Source: an uncultured Nesterenkonia sp. (GTDB lineage Bacteria > Actinomycetota > Actinomycetes > Actinomycetales > Micrococcaceae). From it: a stretch of 18,345 nt of DNA. Of the stretch, positions 6,588 to 13,871 are shown one piece after another. How positions within the stretch are numbered: position 1 is the first letter of the stretch; each line of letters begins with the position of its first letter. The notes beneath the pieces were generated by a model. It worked only from the letters and a program-made list of their open reading frames with translations. It had not been told where the DNA came from and made no database searches. The position numbers and the translations under genes are program-made. The stretch lies in contig CAMINA010000010.1 of assembly GCA_946221825.1 (NCBI GenBank), positions 1 through 18,345 on the forward strand, given 5' to 3'.

Positions 6588-7364
6588 TCACACCAGCTGG
6601 CGCAGCAGCTGGTCGAAAGACTTAGCCAGGTCGCGGGCCTGATCTCCGGGCCAGTGGTGGACCGGGTAGGCCGCACCCTGGATCTGTTGCCAGTAGGCGT
6701 TCTCCTCCAGGACCGGGAGCATCAGCTTGTCCTTGTACAGCCGCTCCATCTCCAGGAGGCGGTACTCGTGCTCGGCCGAATCGGCGCGTGCGCGGTTGAC
6801 CACCACGCCGGCCTGGGTCAGCTGCGGGGCGTACTCGTTGGAGAACATCCGTATGGCGCGCATAGTGCGCTCGGTGCCGGCCACGGAGAACAGGCTGGGC
6901 TCAGCCACCAGCAGCACCTGGGTCGAGGCCGCCCAGGCGATCCGGGTCAGCCCGGCCAGCGAGGGTGGGCAGTCCACCAGGATGAGGTCGTAGCCGCTGA
7001 CGCGGTCGAGCAGGGTGCGCAGGCGCCGCATGTCGCGCGGGCGGATGTCGGGGCGATCGAAGGTCGCTGAGAGCGCAGAGCCGGGGATGACGTCCAGAAC
7101 GGCCTCAGCGCGCTCCTCCTCGGAGAGGAAGTCCACCCAGCCGGAGCGGACGGTGTGCTGATTGACCTCAGCCTTCTTGGCATCGCGCAGCAGCTGACCT
7201 GCCTCGGTGCCGGCGCCGCGGGAGACGGCCAGGCCCGTGGTGGAATCAGCATGCGGGTCGAGGTCGATGACAAGAGTCCTGACTCCGCGCTGGAGGGCGG
7301 CTGACGCCAGGCCCATGGTGACCGAGGTCTTCCCGACCCCGCCTTTCAAGCTGGACACGCTCAT
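6588..7364 (-). CDS. Orphan ParA-family ATPase
   Basis: Cytosolic P-loop ATPase of 258 residues. The deviant Walker A motif KGGVGKTS is at residues 7-14, DLDPHADSTTG is the switch I region, and LVDCPPSL is the Walker B/switch II. These mark a ParA/MinD-like protein that dimerises on ATP and positions DNA or protein cargo. No parB, scpA or centromere-like repeat is nearby, so it is an orphan and its cargo is unknown. ATG 7364 is chosen over GTG 7373 because the Shine-Dalgarno GGAGGGG sits 9 nt before the ATG but abuts the GTG. It is convergent with the regulators of the cell-division type, which is suggestive but not proof of a division or segregation role. Confidence 0.87.
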   Translation of the reverse strand: MSVSSLKGGVGKTSVTMGLASAALQRGVRTLVIDLDPHADSTTGLAVSRGAGTEAGQLLRDAKKAEVNQHTVRSGWVDFLSEEERAEAVLDVIPGSALSATFDRPDIRPRDMRRLRTLLDRVSGYDLILVDCPPSLAGLTRIAWAASTQVLLVAEPSLFSVAGTERTMRAIRMFSNEYAPQLTQAGVVVNRARADSAEHEYRLLEMERLYKDKLMLPVLEENAYWQQIQGAAYPVHHWPGDQARDLAKSFDQLLRQLV

Positions 7365-7391
7365 GATCTGCACCCCTCCATCATAGGGATA

Positions 7392-7429
7392 GATCGGGCC
7401 CCCGTGGTGATCACCACGGGGGCCCGATC
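7392..7429. repeat. Perfect 38-bp palindrome between the monooxygenase and parA genes
   Basis: Two 19-bp arms meet without a spacer between 7410 and 7411; every position from 7392 to 7429 pairs with its partner. The left arm starts GATCGGGCCCCC and the centre is GGTGATCACC. As RNA it gives a hairpin of about 17 bp with a 4-nt loop. No T-run follows on either strand, so it would be a U-less actinobacterial terminator, or a DNA operator in front of parA, whose start lies 28 nt beyond it. Confidence 0.75.
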
Positions 7430-7432
7430 AGA

Positions 7433-7454
7433 TCGGCGCGGGTCTCTGCGCCGA
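7433..7454 (-). terminator. Small hairpin after the monooxygenase gene
   Basis: TCGGCGC (7433-7439) and GCGCCGA (7448-7454) pair around an 8-nt loop, starting 7 nt after the monooxygenase stop. It stacks in tandem with the 38-bp palindrome. There is no T-run, so termination is inferred from position only. Confidence 0.45.
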
Positions 7455-7461
7455 GTGCAGG

Positions 7462-7791
7462 TCAGGAGACCTTCATCTCGCCCATCTCGTCCCAGTCATC
7501 GCCCTCGATCTGGCGGGAGATGATCTTCGGGGTGGAGGCCAGGGCGTTGAGCATCGGGCCCTCTTCGCTGGTGGCCTTCTTGAAGTGGTCCGAGTTCACG
7601 TGCGGCTCGGCGCCGTCGTCGTCGAAGGCCTCCAGCAGCACGTACTCGTTGGGATCCTCCAGGCTGCGGGACCACTCGAAGAACTTGTTCTTGGGCTCCT
7701 TGCGGGTCTCTTCGGTGAACTCGCGGGTGAGCTCGGGCCACTGATCGGCGAACTCTGGCTTCACTCGGAACTTCACGACGATGAATATCAT
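7462..7791 (-). CDS. Putative quinol monooxygenase, ABM (YgiN-like) fold
   Basis: Small protein of 109 residues with one antibiotic-biosynthesis-monooxygenase domain: it starts MIFIVVKFRVKPEFADQW and has FFEWSRSLEDPNEYVLLEAF and HVNSDHF, the usual strand and helix pattern of this dimeric ferredoxin-like fold. Members oxidise quinols or other small aromatics without a cofactor, or have unknown substrates; the substrate cannot be read from the sequence. AGGAGAG ends 4 nt before the ATG. A -10-like TAGTGT (7839-7834) lies about 42 nt upstream. The gene is divergent from pyc and upstream of parA on the same strand, but two hairpins separate it from parA. Confidence 0.8.
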   Translation of the reverse strand: MIFIVVKFRVKPEFADQWPELTREFTEETRKEPKNKFFEWSRSLEDPNEYVLLEAFDDDGAEPHVNSDHFKKATSEEGPMLNALASTPKIISRQIEGDDWDEMGEMKVS

Positions 7792-7830
7792 GGTCTCTCC
7801 TCGATGCAGGGGTGGGACTTTCCTGTGGTC

Positions 7831-7851
7831 CCAACACTAATCAGGACCTGA
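7831..7851 (-). promoter_or_regulatory. Probable promoter of the monooxygenase gene
   Basis: On the minus strand TAGTGT (7839-7834) is a plausible -10 inside TAGTGTTGG (7839-7831). Just upstream is the near-palindrome TCAGG-A-CCTGA (7841-7851), which could be an operator. No convincing -35 is seen. The same TAGTGTTGG occurs in front of the SDR gene (14649-14641). The leader also contains TGGGAC (7813-7818) and GTCCCA (7828-7833), able to pair. Confidence 0.35.
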
Positions 7852-7864
7852 TCTTCCCGCACCC

Positions 7865-7907
7865 ACTGTGGAACGCGCCACAGTCATGTGGCGTAGCACG
7901 CACCACA
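7865..7907. promoter_or_regulatory. Palindromic operator-like repeats upstream of pyc
   Basis: ACTGTGG (7865-7871) and CCACAGT (7878-7884) form a 20-bp inverted repeat with a 6-nt centre. A second, looser pair, TGTGG (7887-7891) and CCACA (7903-7907), follows at once. The region lies between the divergent monooxygenase (-) and pyruvate carboxylase (+) genes, as a regulator binding site would. I cannot assign a regulator and see only a weak -10 (TATCGT, 7924-7929) for pyc. Confidence 0.45.
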
Positions 7908-7989
7908 GCGGTCTTCGGCGCGGTATCGTCATCTCCGGCAGGTCACAAAGGCGTGGTCTGCTTTTCACGTTTGGCAGAGAGGAACATGA

Positions 7990-10900
7990 ATGTTCTCCAA
8001 GATCCTGGTCGCCAACCGCGGCGAGATCGCGATCCGAGCGCTGCGGGCCGGCGTCGAGCTCGGCGCCCGCACTGTGGCCGTATACCCCCACGAGGACCGC
8101 AACTCCTTCCACCGTCAGAAGGCCGATGAGGCCTACCGCATCGGCCAGGAGGGCCATCCCGTCCGGGCCTACCTCGATGTCGAGGAGATCATCCGGGTGG
8201 CCCAAGATGCCGAGGTGGACGCCATCTACCCCGGCTACGGCTTCCTCTCGGAGAATCCGCAGCTGGCGCGTGCGGCCGAACAGGCAGGAATCGCCTTCGT
8301 CGGGCCTCCGGCGGATGTCCTGGAATCCACCGGGGATAAGATCCGCGCACTGCGTGCCGCCAAGCAGGCCGGCATCCCGGTGCTGGAGAGCTCCGACCCC
8401 TCGGATGACCCCGAGCAGCTGATCGCCGAGGCCGACCGCATCGGCTTCCCCATCTTCGTCAAGGCGGTCGCCGGCGGCGGAGGCCGCGGCATGCGCCGGG
8501 TGGAGCACCGGGAAGACCTGCCGGAGGCCCTGCGGGCAGCGATGAACGAGGCCCAGACGGCGTTCGGCAACGCCACCGTCTTCCTGGAGCAGGCAGTGGT
8601 GCGCCCACGTCACATCGAGGTCCAGATCCTGGCCGACGGGGAGGGCAACGTCGTCCACCTCTTCGAGCGTGACTGCTCCCTGCAGCGCCGCCACCAGAAG
8701 GTCGTGGAGATCGCCCCGGCGCCTCATCTGGACGAAGAGGTCCGGCAGGCGCTCTACCGGGACGCAGTGGCCTTCGCCAAGGCCATGGGGTACCGCAACG
8801 CCGGCACGGTCGAGTTCCTGCTGGACACCGCCGGCGAGAGGGCGGGCCAGCACGTGTTCATCGAGATGAACCCGCGCATCCAGGTCGAGCACACCGTGAC
8901 CGAGGAGATCACCGACATCGACCTCGTCTCCTCCCAGCTGCGCATCGCCGCCGGCGAGACCTTGGAGGATCTGGGGATCCGGCAGGAGGAGCTGCACGTG
9001 CGCGGCTCGGCCATGCAGTGCCGGATCACCACTGAGGACCCCGCCAATGACTTCCGTCCCGACGTCGGCACGGTCTCGGCCTACCGGTCGGCCGGCGGCT
9101 CCGGCATCCGGCTCGACGGCGGCACCGTCTACGCCGGTGCAGAGATCAGCCCGCACTTCGACTCGATGCTGGTGAAGCTCACCTGCCGCGGCCGCGACTA
9201 CCTGACCGCGGTCCGCCGGGCCCGCCGCGCCCTGGCCGAGTTCCGGATCCGCGGTGTGGCCACCAACATCCCCTTCCTGATGAACGTGCTGGATGAGCCG
9301 GAGTTCCTCGCCGGAGATGTGGCCACCGACTTCATCGACCGGCACCCGGAGCTGACCCAGGTCAACCGCTCACAGAACCGCGGATCCAAGGCGCTGCAGT
9401 ACCTGGCCCACGTGACGGTCAATCAGCCCCACGGCCCCCGGATCCACGGCATCGACCCCCGGGACAAGCTGCCGCGCTTCCCCGGGGACAAATACGAGGA
9501 GCCCGACCGCAGCCCCTTCGACGGCCCCTCCAAGCACCCCAAGCCTGAGGGCTGGCGCCAGGTGCTCCAGGCAGAAGGTCCGGAGGGCTTCGCTCAGCGC
9601 CTGCGGCAGCAGCAGGCGCTGGCGGTCACCGACACCACCTTCCGGGATGCCCATCAGTCCTTGCTGGCCACCCGCGTGCGCACCCGTGACCTGCTGGCCG
9701 CGGCCCCCGCGGTGGCGCACGTGACCCCCGGGCTGCTCTCGGTGGAGGCCTGGGGAGGGGCCACCTACGACGTCGCCCTGCGCTTCCTCTCCGAGGACCC
9801 GTGGCATCGTCTGGCCCTGCTGCGCGCCGAGCTGCCCAACATCCCGATCCAGATGCTGCTGCGCGGGCGCAACACCGTGGGCTACACGCCCTACCCGTTG
9901 GAGGTCACCGACGCCTTCGTCGCCGAGGCCGCCGCCACCGGGGTGGACATCTTCCGGATCTTCGACGCCCTCAACGACGTCGACCAGATCATCCCCGCCA
10001 TCGAGGCGGTCAGGAAGACCGGAACCGCCGTGGCAGAGGCCGCGCTGTGCTACACCGGTGACCTCTCGGATCCCCAGGAGAGCCTCTACACCCTGGACTA
10101 CTACCTGGACCTGGCCCAGCGGATGGTCGATGCCGGTGCCCACATCCTGGCCATCAAGGACATGGCTGGGCTGCTGCGCCCGAGTGCGGCCAAGACTCTG
10201 GTCACCGCCCTGCGCGAGCGCTTCGAGGTGCCGGTGCACCTGCACACCCACGACACCGCCGGAGGGCAGCTGGCCACTCTGCTGGCCGCAGCCGAGGCCG
10301 GGGTCGACGCCGTCGACGTCGCCACCGCCTCCATGGCCGCCACCACCTCCCAACCGCCGGCCTCAGCCCTGGTGGCCGCGCTGGAGCACACAGAGCGCGA
10401 CACCGGTCTGGGTCTGGACGCCGTGGCATCCATGGAGCCTTACTGGGAAGCGGTGCGGGCGATCTACCGGCCCTTCGAATCCGGTCTGCCCAGCCCCACC
10501 GGCCGGGTCTACCGCCACGAGATCCCCGGCGGGCAGCTCTCCAACCTGCGCCAGCAGGCCATGGCGCTGGGCCTGGGGGAGCGGTTCGAAGACATCGAAG
10601 ACATGTACCACGCCGCAGACACCATGCTCGGGCGCCTGGTCAAGGTCACGCCCTCCTCCAAAGTGGTGGGAGACCTCGCGCTGCAATTGGTCGGCATGGG
10701 GGTGGACCCGGCCGAGTTCGAGCAGAACCCCCAGGACTTCGACCTGCCCGACTCGGTCATCCAGTTCCTGGCCGGACAGCTCGGAGACCCGCCCGGCGGT
10801 TGGCCCGAGCCCTTCCGCAGCAGGGCTCTGGAGGGGCGCACGGTCAAGCCGGTGGACGAACACCTCGACGCCGAGGACGCCGCTGCGCTCGCAGAGCCCG

Positions 10901-11433
10901 GCCCCACCCGGCGGGCCACGCTGAACCGGCTGCTCTTCCCGGGGCCCACACAGGACTACGAGGCCGATAAGGAGCGCTACGGCGACATCATCGTCCTGCA
11001 CACCCGGGACTTCCTCTACGGCATGACCCCCGGGGAGGAGCACGTCATCTCCCTGGGGACCGGGGTGCGTCTGCTGGTGACGCTGCAGACCATCTCGGAG
11101 CCCGACGAGAAGGGTATGCGCGCGGTCATCTGCACCCTGAACGGCCAGCAGCGTCAGGTCATGGTCCGTGACGAGAGCGTCGAGGCCGCGGTGCGCTCGG
11201 CCGAGAAGGCCGACCCCAGCCGTGAAGGCCATGTGGCCGCGCCCTTCGCCGGGGCCGTCACCCTCACCGTGGAGGAGGGTCAGACGGTCGAGGCCGGGCA
11301 GACGATCGCCACGATCGAGGCCATGAAGATGGAGGCCGGGATCACCACTGCCGTCGGCGGAACGGTGAGCCGCGCTGTCATCGACGGGGTCCAGCAGGTC
11401 GACGGCGGAGATCTCCTCGTGGTGATCGGATGA
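7990..11433 (+). CDS. pyc: Pyruvate carboxylase
   Basis: Biotin enzyme of 1147 residues that carboxylates pyruvate to oxaloacetate with ATP and bicarbonate, refilling the TCA cycle. All domains are in one chain. Biotin carboxylase spans about residues 1-450: ILVANRGEIAIR, glycine-rich ATP loop AGGGGRGM near 162-168 and EMNPRIQVEH at 292-301. Carboxyltransferase spans about 540-830: TDTTFRDAHQS from 547, metal ligands HLHTH at 750-754 and the carboxylated lysine in IKDMAGL at 723. The C-terminal biotin carrier has EAMKMEAG with biotinyl-lysine 1113. Length is normal for a single-chain enzyme. ATG 7990 has AGAGAGGA (7976-7983) 6 nt upstream; ATG 7986 is out of frame. The next gene, mtr, starts 24 nt after its stop. 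Confidence 0.97.
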   Translation: MFSKILVANRGEIAIRALRAGVELGARTVAVYPHEDRNSFHRQKADEAYRIGQEGHPVRAYLDVEEIIRVAQDAEVDAIYPGYGFLSENPQLARAAEQAGIAFVGPPADVLESTGDKIRALRAAKQAGIPVLESSDPSDDPEQLIAEADRIGFPIFVKAVAGGGGRGMRRVEHREDLPEALRAAMNEAQTAFGNATVFLEQAVVRPRHIEVQILADGEGNVVHLFERDCSLQRRHQKVVEIAPAPHLDEEVRQALYRDAVAFAKAMGYRNAGTVEFLLDTAGERAGQHVFIEMNPRIQVEHTVTEEITDIDLVSSQLRIAAGETLEDLGIRQEELHVRGSAMQCRITTEDPANDFRPDVGTVSAYRSAGGSGIRLDGGTVYAGAEISPHFDSMLVKLTCRGRDYLTAVRRARRALAEFRIRGVATNIPFLMNVLDEPEFLAGDVATDFIDRHPELTQVNRSQNRGSKALQYLAHVTVNQPHGPRIHGIDPRDKLPRFPGDKYEEPDRSPFDGPSKHPKPEGWRQVLQAEGPEGFAQRLRQQQALAVTDTTFRDAHQSLLATRVRTRDLLAAAPAVAHVTPGLLSVEAWGGATYDVALRFLSEDPWHRLALLRAELPNIPIQMLLRGRNTVGYTPYPLEVTDAFVAEAAATGVDIFRIFDALNDVDQIIPAIEAVRKTGTAVAEAALCYTGDLSDPQESLYTLDYYLDLAQRMVDAGAHILAIKDMAGLLRPSAAKTLVTALRERFEVPVHLHTHDTAGGQLATLLAAAEAGVDAVDVATASMAATTSQPPASALVAALEHTERDTGLGLDAVASMEPYWEAVRAIYRPFESGLPSPTGRVYRHEIPGGQLSNLRQQAMALGLGERFEDIEDMYHAADTMLGRLVKVTPSSKVVGDLALQLVGMGVDPAEFEQNPQDFDLPDSVIQFLAGQLGDPPGGWPEPFRSRALEGRTVKPVDEHLDAEDAAALAEPGPTRRATLNRLLFPGPTQDYEADKERYGDIIVLHTRDFLYGMTPGEEHVISLGTGVRLLVTLQTISEPDEKGMRAVICTLNGQQRQVMVRDESVEAAVRSAEKADPSREGHVAAPFAGAVTLTVEEGQTVEAGQTIATIEAMKMEAGITTAVGGTVSRAVIDGVQQVDGGDLLVVIG

Positions 11434-11445
11434 GCTCTGCGGTGA

Positions 11446-11457
11446 TTGAATAGGGGC
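11446..11457 (+). promoter_or_regulatory. Possible -10 element for a leaderless mtr transcript
   Basis: TTGAAT (11446-11451) keeps four of six -10 consensus positions and ends 6 nt before ATG 11458. The only purine-rich stretch, AGGGG, ends 1 nt before the ATG and is too close to act as a Shine-Dalgarno. The -35 region is poor, so read-through from pyc is also possible. Confidence 0.35.
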
Positions 11458-12951
11458 ATGTCCACACCAGTCACCGCAGATCTCGGAATCATCGGCTCCG
11501 GCTCCGGCAACTCACTGATCACTCCCTTCTGGGAGGACAAGCGCGTGGTCCTCGCTGATAAGGGCACCGGCTCCACCGGTGCCTTCGGCGGCACGTGCCT
11601 GAACGTCGGATGCATCCCCACCAAGATGTTCGTCCGTCCCTCCGCCCTGGCCCGCGGGCCCGAGGAGGCGGCCAAAGTCAATGTGGGCCTGAAGCTCCAC
11701 AGCGTCGACTGGCCGACGATGCGAGATCGGATCTTCTCGCGGGTGGACGCCATCTCGGAGGGAGGCCGCAGCTACCGGGACGTGGAACTGGAGAACGTGG
11801 AGCTGCTTTCCCAGAAGGTGACCCTGGCTCCCGACCTGCTCAGCCGGCGTCGGGAGTCAGGGCGCTTCGCCTTCACCGCCGAGGACGGCACCTCTGCCGA
11901 GACTGAGCAGCTGGTGATCGCGGCCGGCTCCCGGCCGGTGAAGCCGCAGGTGCCCGGCGTGGACCTGCCGCAGGTGCACACTTCGGACTCGATCATGCGG
12001 ATCGAGGACCTGCCGCAGCGGGTGCTGATCCTGGGCGGCGGATATATCGCCTGCGAGTTCGCCGGCATCTTCTCCGGACTGGGCAGCGAGGTCATCCAGG
12101 TCAACCGCAGCGTGGGCCTGATGTCAGTGCTGGACGAGGACATCCAGAAGGCCTACTCCGCCGAGGCTGAGAAGAACTGGACCGTGCTCTACCAGCGGAC
12201 CCTGGGCGCCGTCGTCGAACGTCAGGGCGGGGGAGTCGGCGAGCACCCCGGGGTGACCGCCCAGCTGGTCACCTCCGACGGCCGCGAAGAGGACTACGAC
12301 GTCGACCTGGTCCTGGTGGCCATCGGCCGCCGTCCCAACACGGATCTGGTCGGCGCCGAAGAGGCCGGCCTGGACCTGGAGCCCGATGGACGCCTGGCCG
12401 TGGACGACTACCAACGGGTCCTCGCCCAGGGGGAGCCGGTCGAGGGCCTCTACGCGTTGGGGGACATCTCCTCCGAAGCGCAGCTGAAGCACGTGGCCAA
12501 CCACGAGGCTCGAGTGGTCGCCCACAACCTGGAGAACCCGCAGCGTCTGCGGGCCTCCCGGCACCAGGCCGTCCCCTCGGCGATCTTCTCCTACCCTGAG
12601 ATGGCCCAGGTGGGTCTGACCGAGGCCCAGGCCAGCGAGAGGATCGGCGGGGAGAACATCACCACCAAGGTCCAGAACTACGGCGACACCGCCTATGGGT
12701 GGGCCATGGAGGACAGCTACGGGATCTTCAAGATCATCGCCGACCGGCGTGACGGCACCATCCTGGGCGCCCACGCCATGGGCTACCAGTCCTCCAACCT
12801 GATCCAGCCGATCGTCCAAGCCATGAGCTTCGGCCAGGATGCCCACACGGTGGCCCGAGGGCAGTTCTGGATCCACCCGGCGCTCATGGAGGTCGTGGAG
12901 AACGCGCTGCTCGGCCTGGAGGTCCCCATCCCGGAGGACGCTCCGCTGTGA
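11458..12951 (+). CDS. mtr: Mycothione reductase
   Basis: FAD-dependent disulfide reductase of 497 residues that reduces mycothione (mycothiol disulfide) with NADPH, keeping the actinobacterial thiol pool reduced. The FAD-binding GIIGSGSGN is at residues 10-18, the redox pair in GTCLNVGCIPTK is C47/C52, the NAD(P) loop ILGGGYIACEFAG is near 187-199, and the catalytic dyad is in HPALMEVVENALLGL with H473 and E478. NYGDTAYGWAMED and GQFWIHPAL are close to mycobacterial Mtr and set it apart from lipoamide dehydrogenase or glutathione reductase. ATG 11458 is used; the in-frame TTG at 11446 adds four residues and spoils the conserved N-terminus. It lies between pyc and a mycothiol-linked DsbA-fold gene. 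Confidence 0.93.
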   Translation: MSTPVTADLGIIGSGSGNSLITPFWEDKRVVLADKGTGSTGAFGGTCLNVGCIPTKMFVRPSALARGPEEAAKVNVGLKLHSVDWPTMRDRIFSRVDAISEGGRSYRDVELENVELLSQKVTLAPDLLSRRRESGRFAFTAEDGTSAETEQLVIAAGSRPVKPQVPGVDLPQVHTSDSIMRIEDLPQRVLILGGGYIACEFAGIFSGLGSEVIQVNRSVGLMSVLDEDIQKAYSAEAEKNWTVLYQRTLGAVVERQGGGVGEHPGVTAQLVTSDGREEDYDVDLVLVAIGRRPNTDLVGAEEAGLDLEPDGRLAVDDYQRVLAQGEPVEGLYALGDISSEAQLKHVANHEARVVAHNLENPQRLRASRHQAVPSAIFSYPEMAQVGLTEAQASERIGGENITTKVQNYGDTAYGWAMEDSYGIFKIIADRRDGTILGAHAMGYQSSNLIQPIVQAMSFGQDAHTVARGQFWIHPALMEVVENALLGLEVPIPEDAPL

Positions 12952-12994
12952 GCCGAGGCCTTCGCCGCCGGAAGCAAGCCCAGTGAAGGAATGT

Positions 12995-13011
12995 CTGCCC
13001 CGGGCGGGCAG
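12995..13011 (+). terminator. Small GC hairpin between mtr and the nitroreductase-like gene
   Basis: CTGCCC (12995-13000) and GGGCAG (13006-13011) pair around CGGGC. There is no T-run; it may attenuate or stabilise the mtr transcript. It lies 43 nt after the mtr stop and 41 nt before the next start. Confidence 0.3.
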
Positions 13012-13052
13012 TTGCGATGAATGGAACCGATTCCCCTGAAAGGAACCTGACC

Positions 13053-13655
13053 ATGGCTGAGCGTGTAGATTTCTGGTTCGACCCCCTGTGCCCCTTCGCC
13101 TGGGTCACCTCCCGCTGGATCCTCGAAGTGGAGAAGATCCGCGACATCGAGGTCCACTGGAACGTCATGAGCCTGGGCGTGCTCAACGAGGATAAGAACC
13201 CCTCACCGGAGGAGGACCCGGAGCAGCGCTCGCGGTGGATCCCCTCCCGGGCGGCCACCGCGGTGAAGCTGAAGTACGGTCAGGAGAAGGTCGGCGAGTT
13301 CTACACCGCCGTGGGCACAGAGATCCACAACAACGGCAATAAGGAGTTCGAGTCCGCCACGCTCAATGCGCTGCGCGAACTGGGCCTGGACGAGGAGCTC
13401 ATCTACGAGGCCAAGTCGGACACCAACGACGACGCCATGCGGGCCTCCCACGAGGAGGGCATCTCCCTGGTGGGCCAAGACGTGGGAACCCCGGTGGTGG
13501 CCTTCCGCGGCACCGCCTTCTTCGGTCCGGTGATCACCCGCATCCCCACCGGTGAAGAGGCGGGCCAGATCTTCGACGGCGCCGTCGCCCTGGCCAGCTA
13601 CCCGTACTTCTTCGAGCTCAAGCGCTCCCGCACCGAGTTCCCCCAGTTCGACTGA
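13053..13655 (+). CDS. DsbA-fold mycothiol-dependent nitroreductase-like protein (Rv2466c family)
   Basis: Thioredoxin-fold protein of 200 residues. It follows mycobacterial Rv2466c, a mycothiol-dependent reductase that activates nitro drugs, in DFWFDPLCPFAW, TSRWILEVEKIRDIEV, VMSLGVLNE, EDVGTP-like QDVGTP, AFFGPV and the C-terminal FFELKRSRTEFPQFD. The active-site motif is C13-P-F-A16, so the second cysteine of CPWC is absent and only a monothiol mechanism is possible. In such enzymes mycothiol resolves the mixed disulfide, and the mycothione formed would be reduced by Mtr, encoded just upstream. ATG 13053 has GAAAGGAA (13038-13045) 7 nt upstream; the in-frame ATG 13017 has no ribosome binding site and adds a non-conserved extension. 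Confidence 0.85.
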   Translation: MAERVDFWFDPLCPFAWVTSRWILEVEKIRDIEVHWNVMSLGVLNEDKNPSPEEDPEQRSRWIPSRAATAVKLKYGQEKVGEFYTAVGTEIHNNGNKEFESATLNALRELGLDEELIYEAKSDTNDDAMRASHEEGISLVGQDVGTPVVAFRGTAFFGPVITRIPTGEEAGQIFDGAVALASYPYFFELKRSRTEFPQFD

Positions 13656-13663
13656 TCCGGTGC

Positions 13664-13775
13664 GCGAAGGGCCCGATGGCATCCCCTCCTTAGCTCACGG
13701 AGCGCGCCACGCTGCCGCGTGTCGCGAAACCCTCCGTTCGCACAAGGAATCCTGGGATGACCTCGGGCCCTTCGC
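13664..13775. repeat. 112-nt interrupted long palindrome (structured intergenic element)
   Basis: Nested complementary arms fold the whole stretch into one long rod. Pairs are GCGAAGGGCCCGA (13664-13676) with 13763-13775, CATCCC (13680-13685) with GGGATG (13754-13759), TCCTT (13687-13691) with AAGGA (13744-13748), ACGGAG (13697-13702) with CTCCGT (13732-13737), and CGCGCCACGC (13703-13712) with GCGTGTCGCG (13717-13726, one mismatch) around a TGCC tetraloop. That is 39 base pairs. It begins 8 nt after the nitroreductase-like stop, between convergent genes. It may be an unusually long terminator, a stable 3'-end RNA, or a palindromic repeat copied around the genome. Confidence 0.75.
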
Positions 13776-13871
13776 TCTGCCTAGGGACTGGCGCCAGCGC
13801 GGTGCGCTTCGCTCATGAAGGAAGGAGAGTCCGCGGCCGTTCTCGGGAGCCGTTGTGCCCCCAGGAGGACG

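Noticed and set aside
7837..9345. Minus-strand open frame of 502 codons opposite pyc
   Set aside because: Antisense shadow of the biotin carboxylase domain; composition is typical of GC-driven open frames and it runs through the pyc promoter region.
12884..13258. Minus-strand frames over the mtr/nitroreductase junction
   Set aside because: Overlap two well-supported + strand genes and show no ribosome binding site or motif.
13552..13871. Possible small + strand genes between the nitroreductase-like and SDR genes
   Set aside because: Arg/Pro/Ser-rich translations without homology, crossing the long palindrome; no Shine-Dalgarno followed by a plausible frame.
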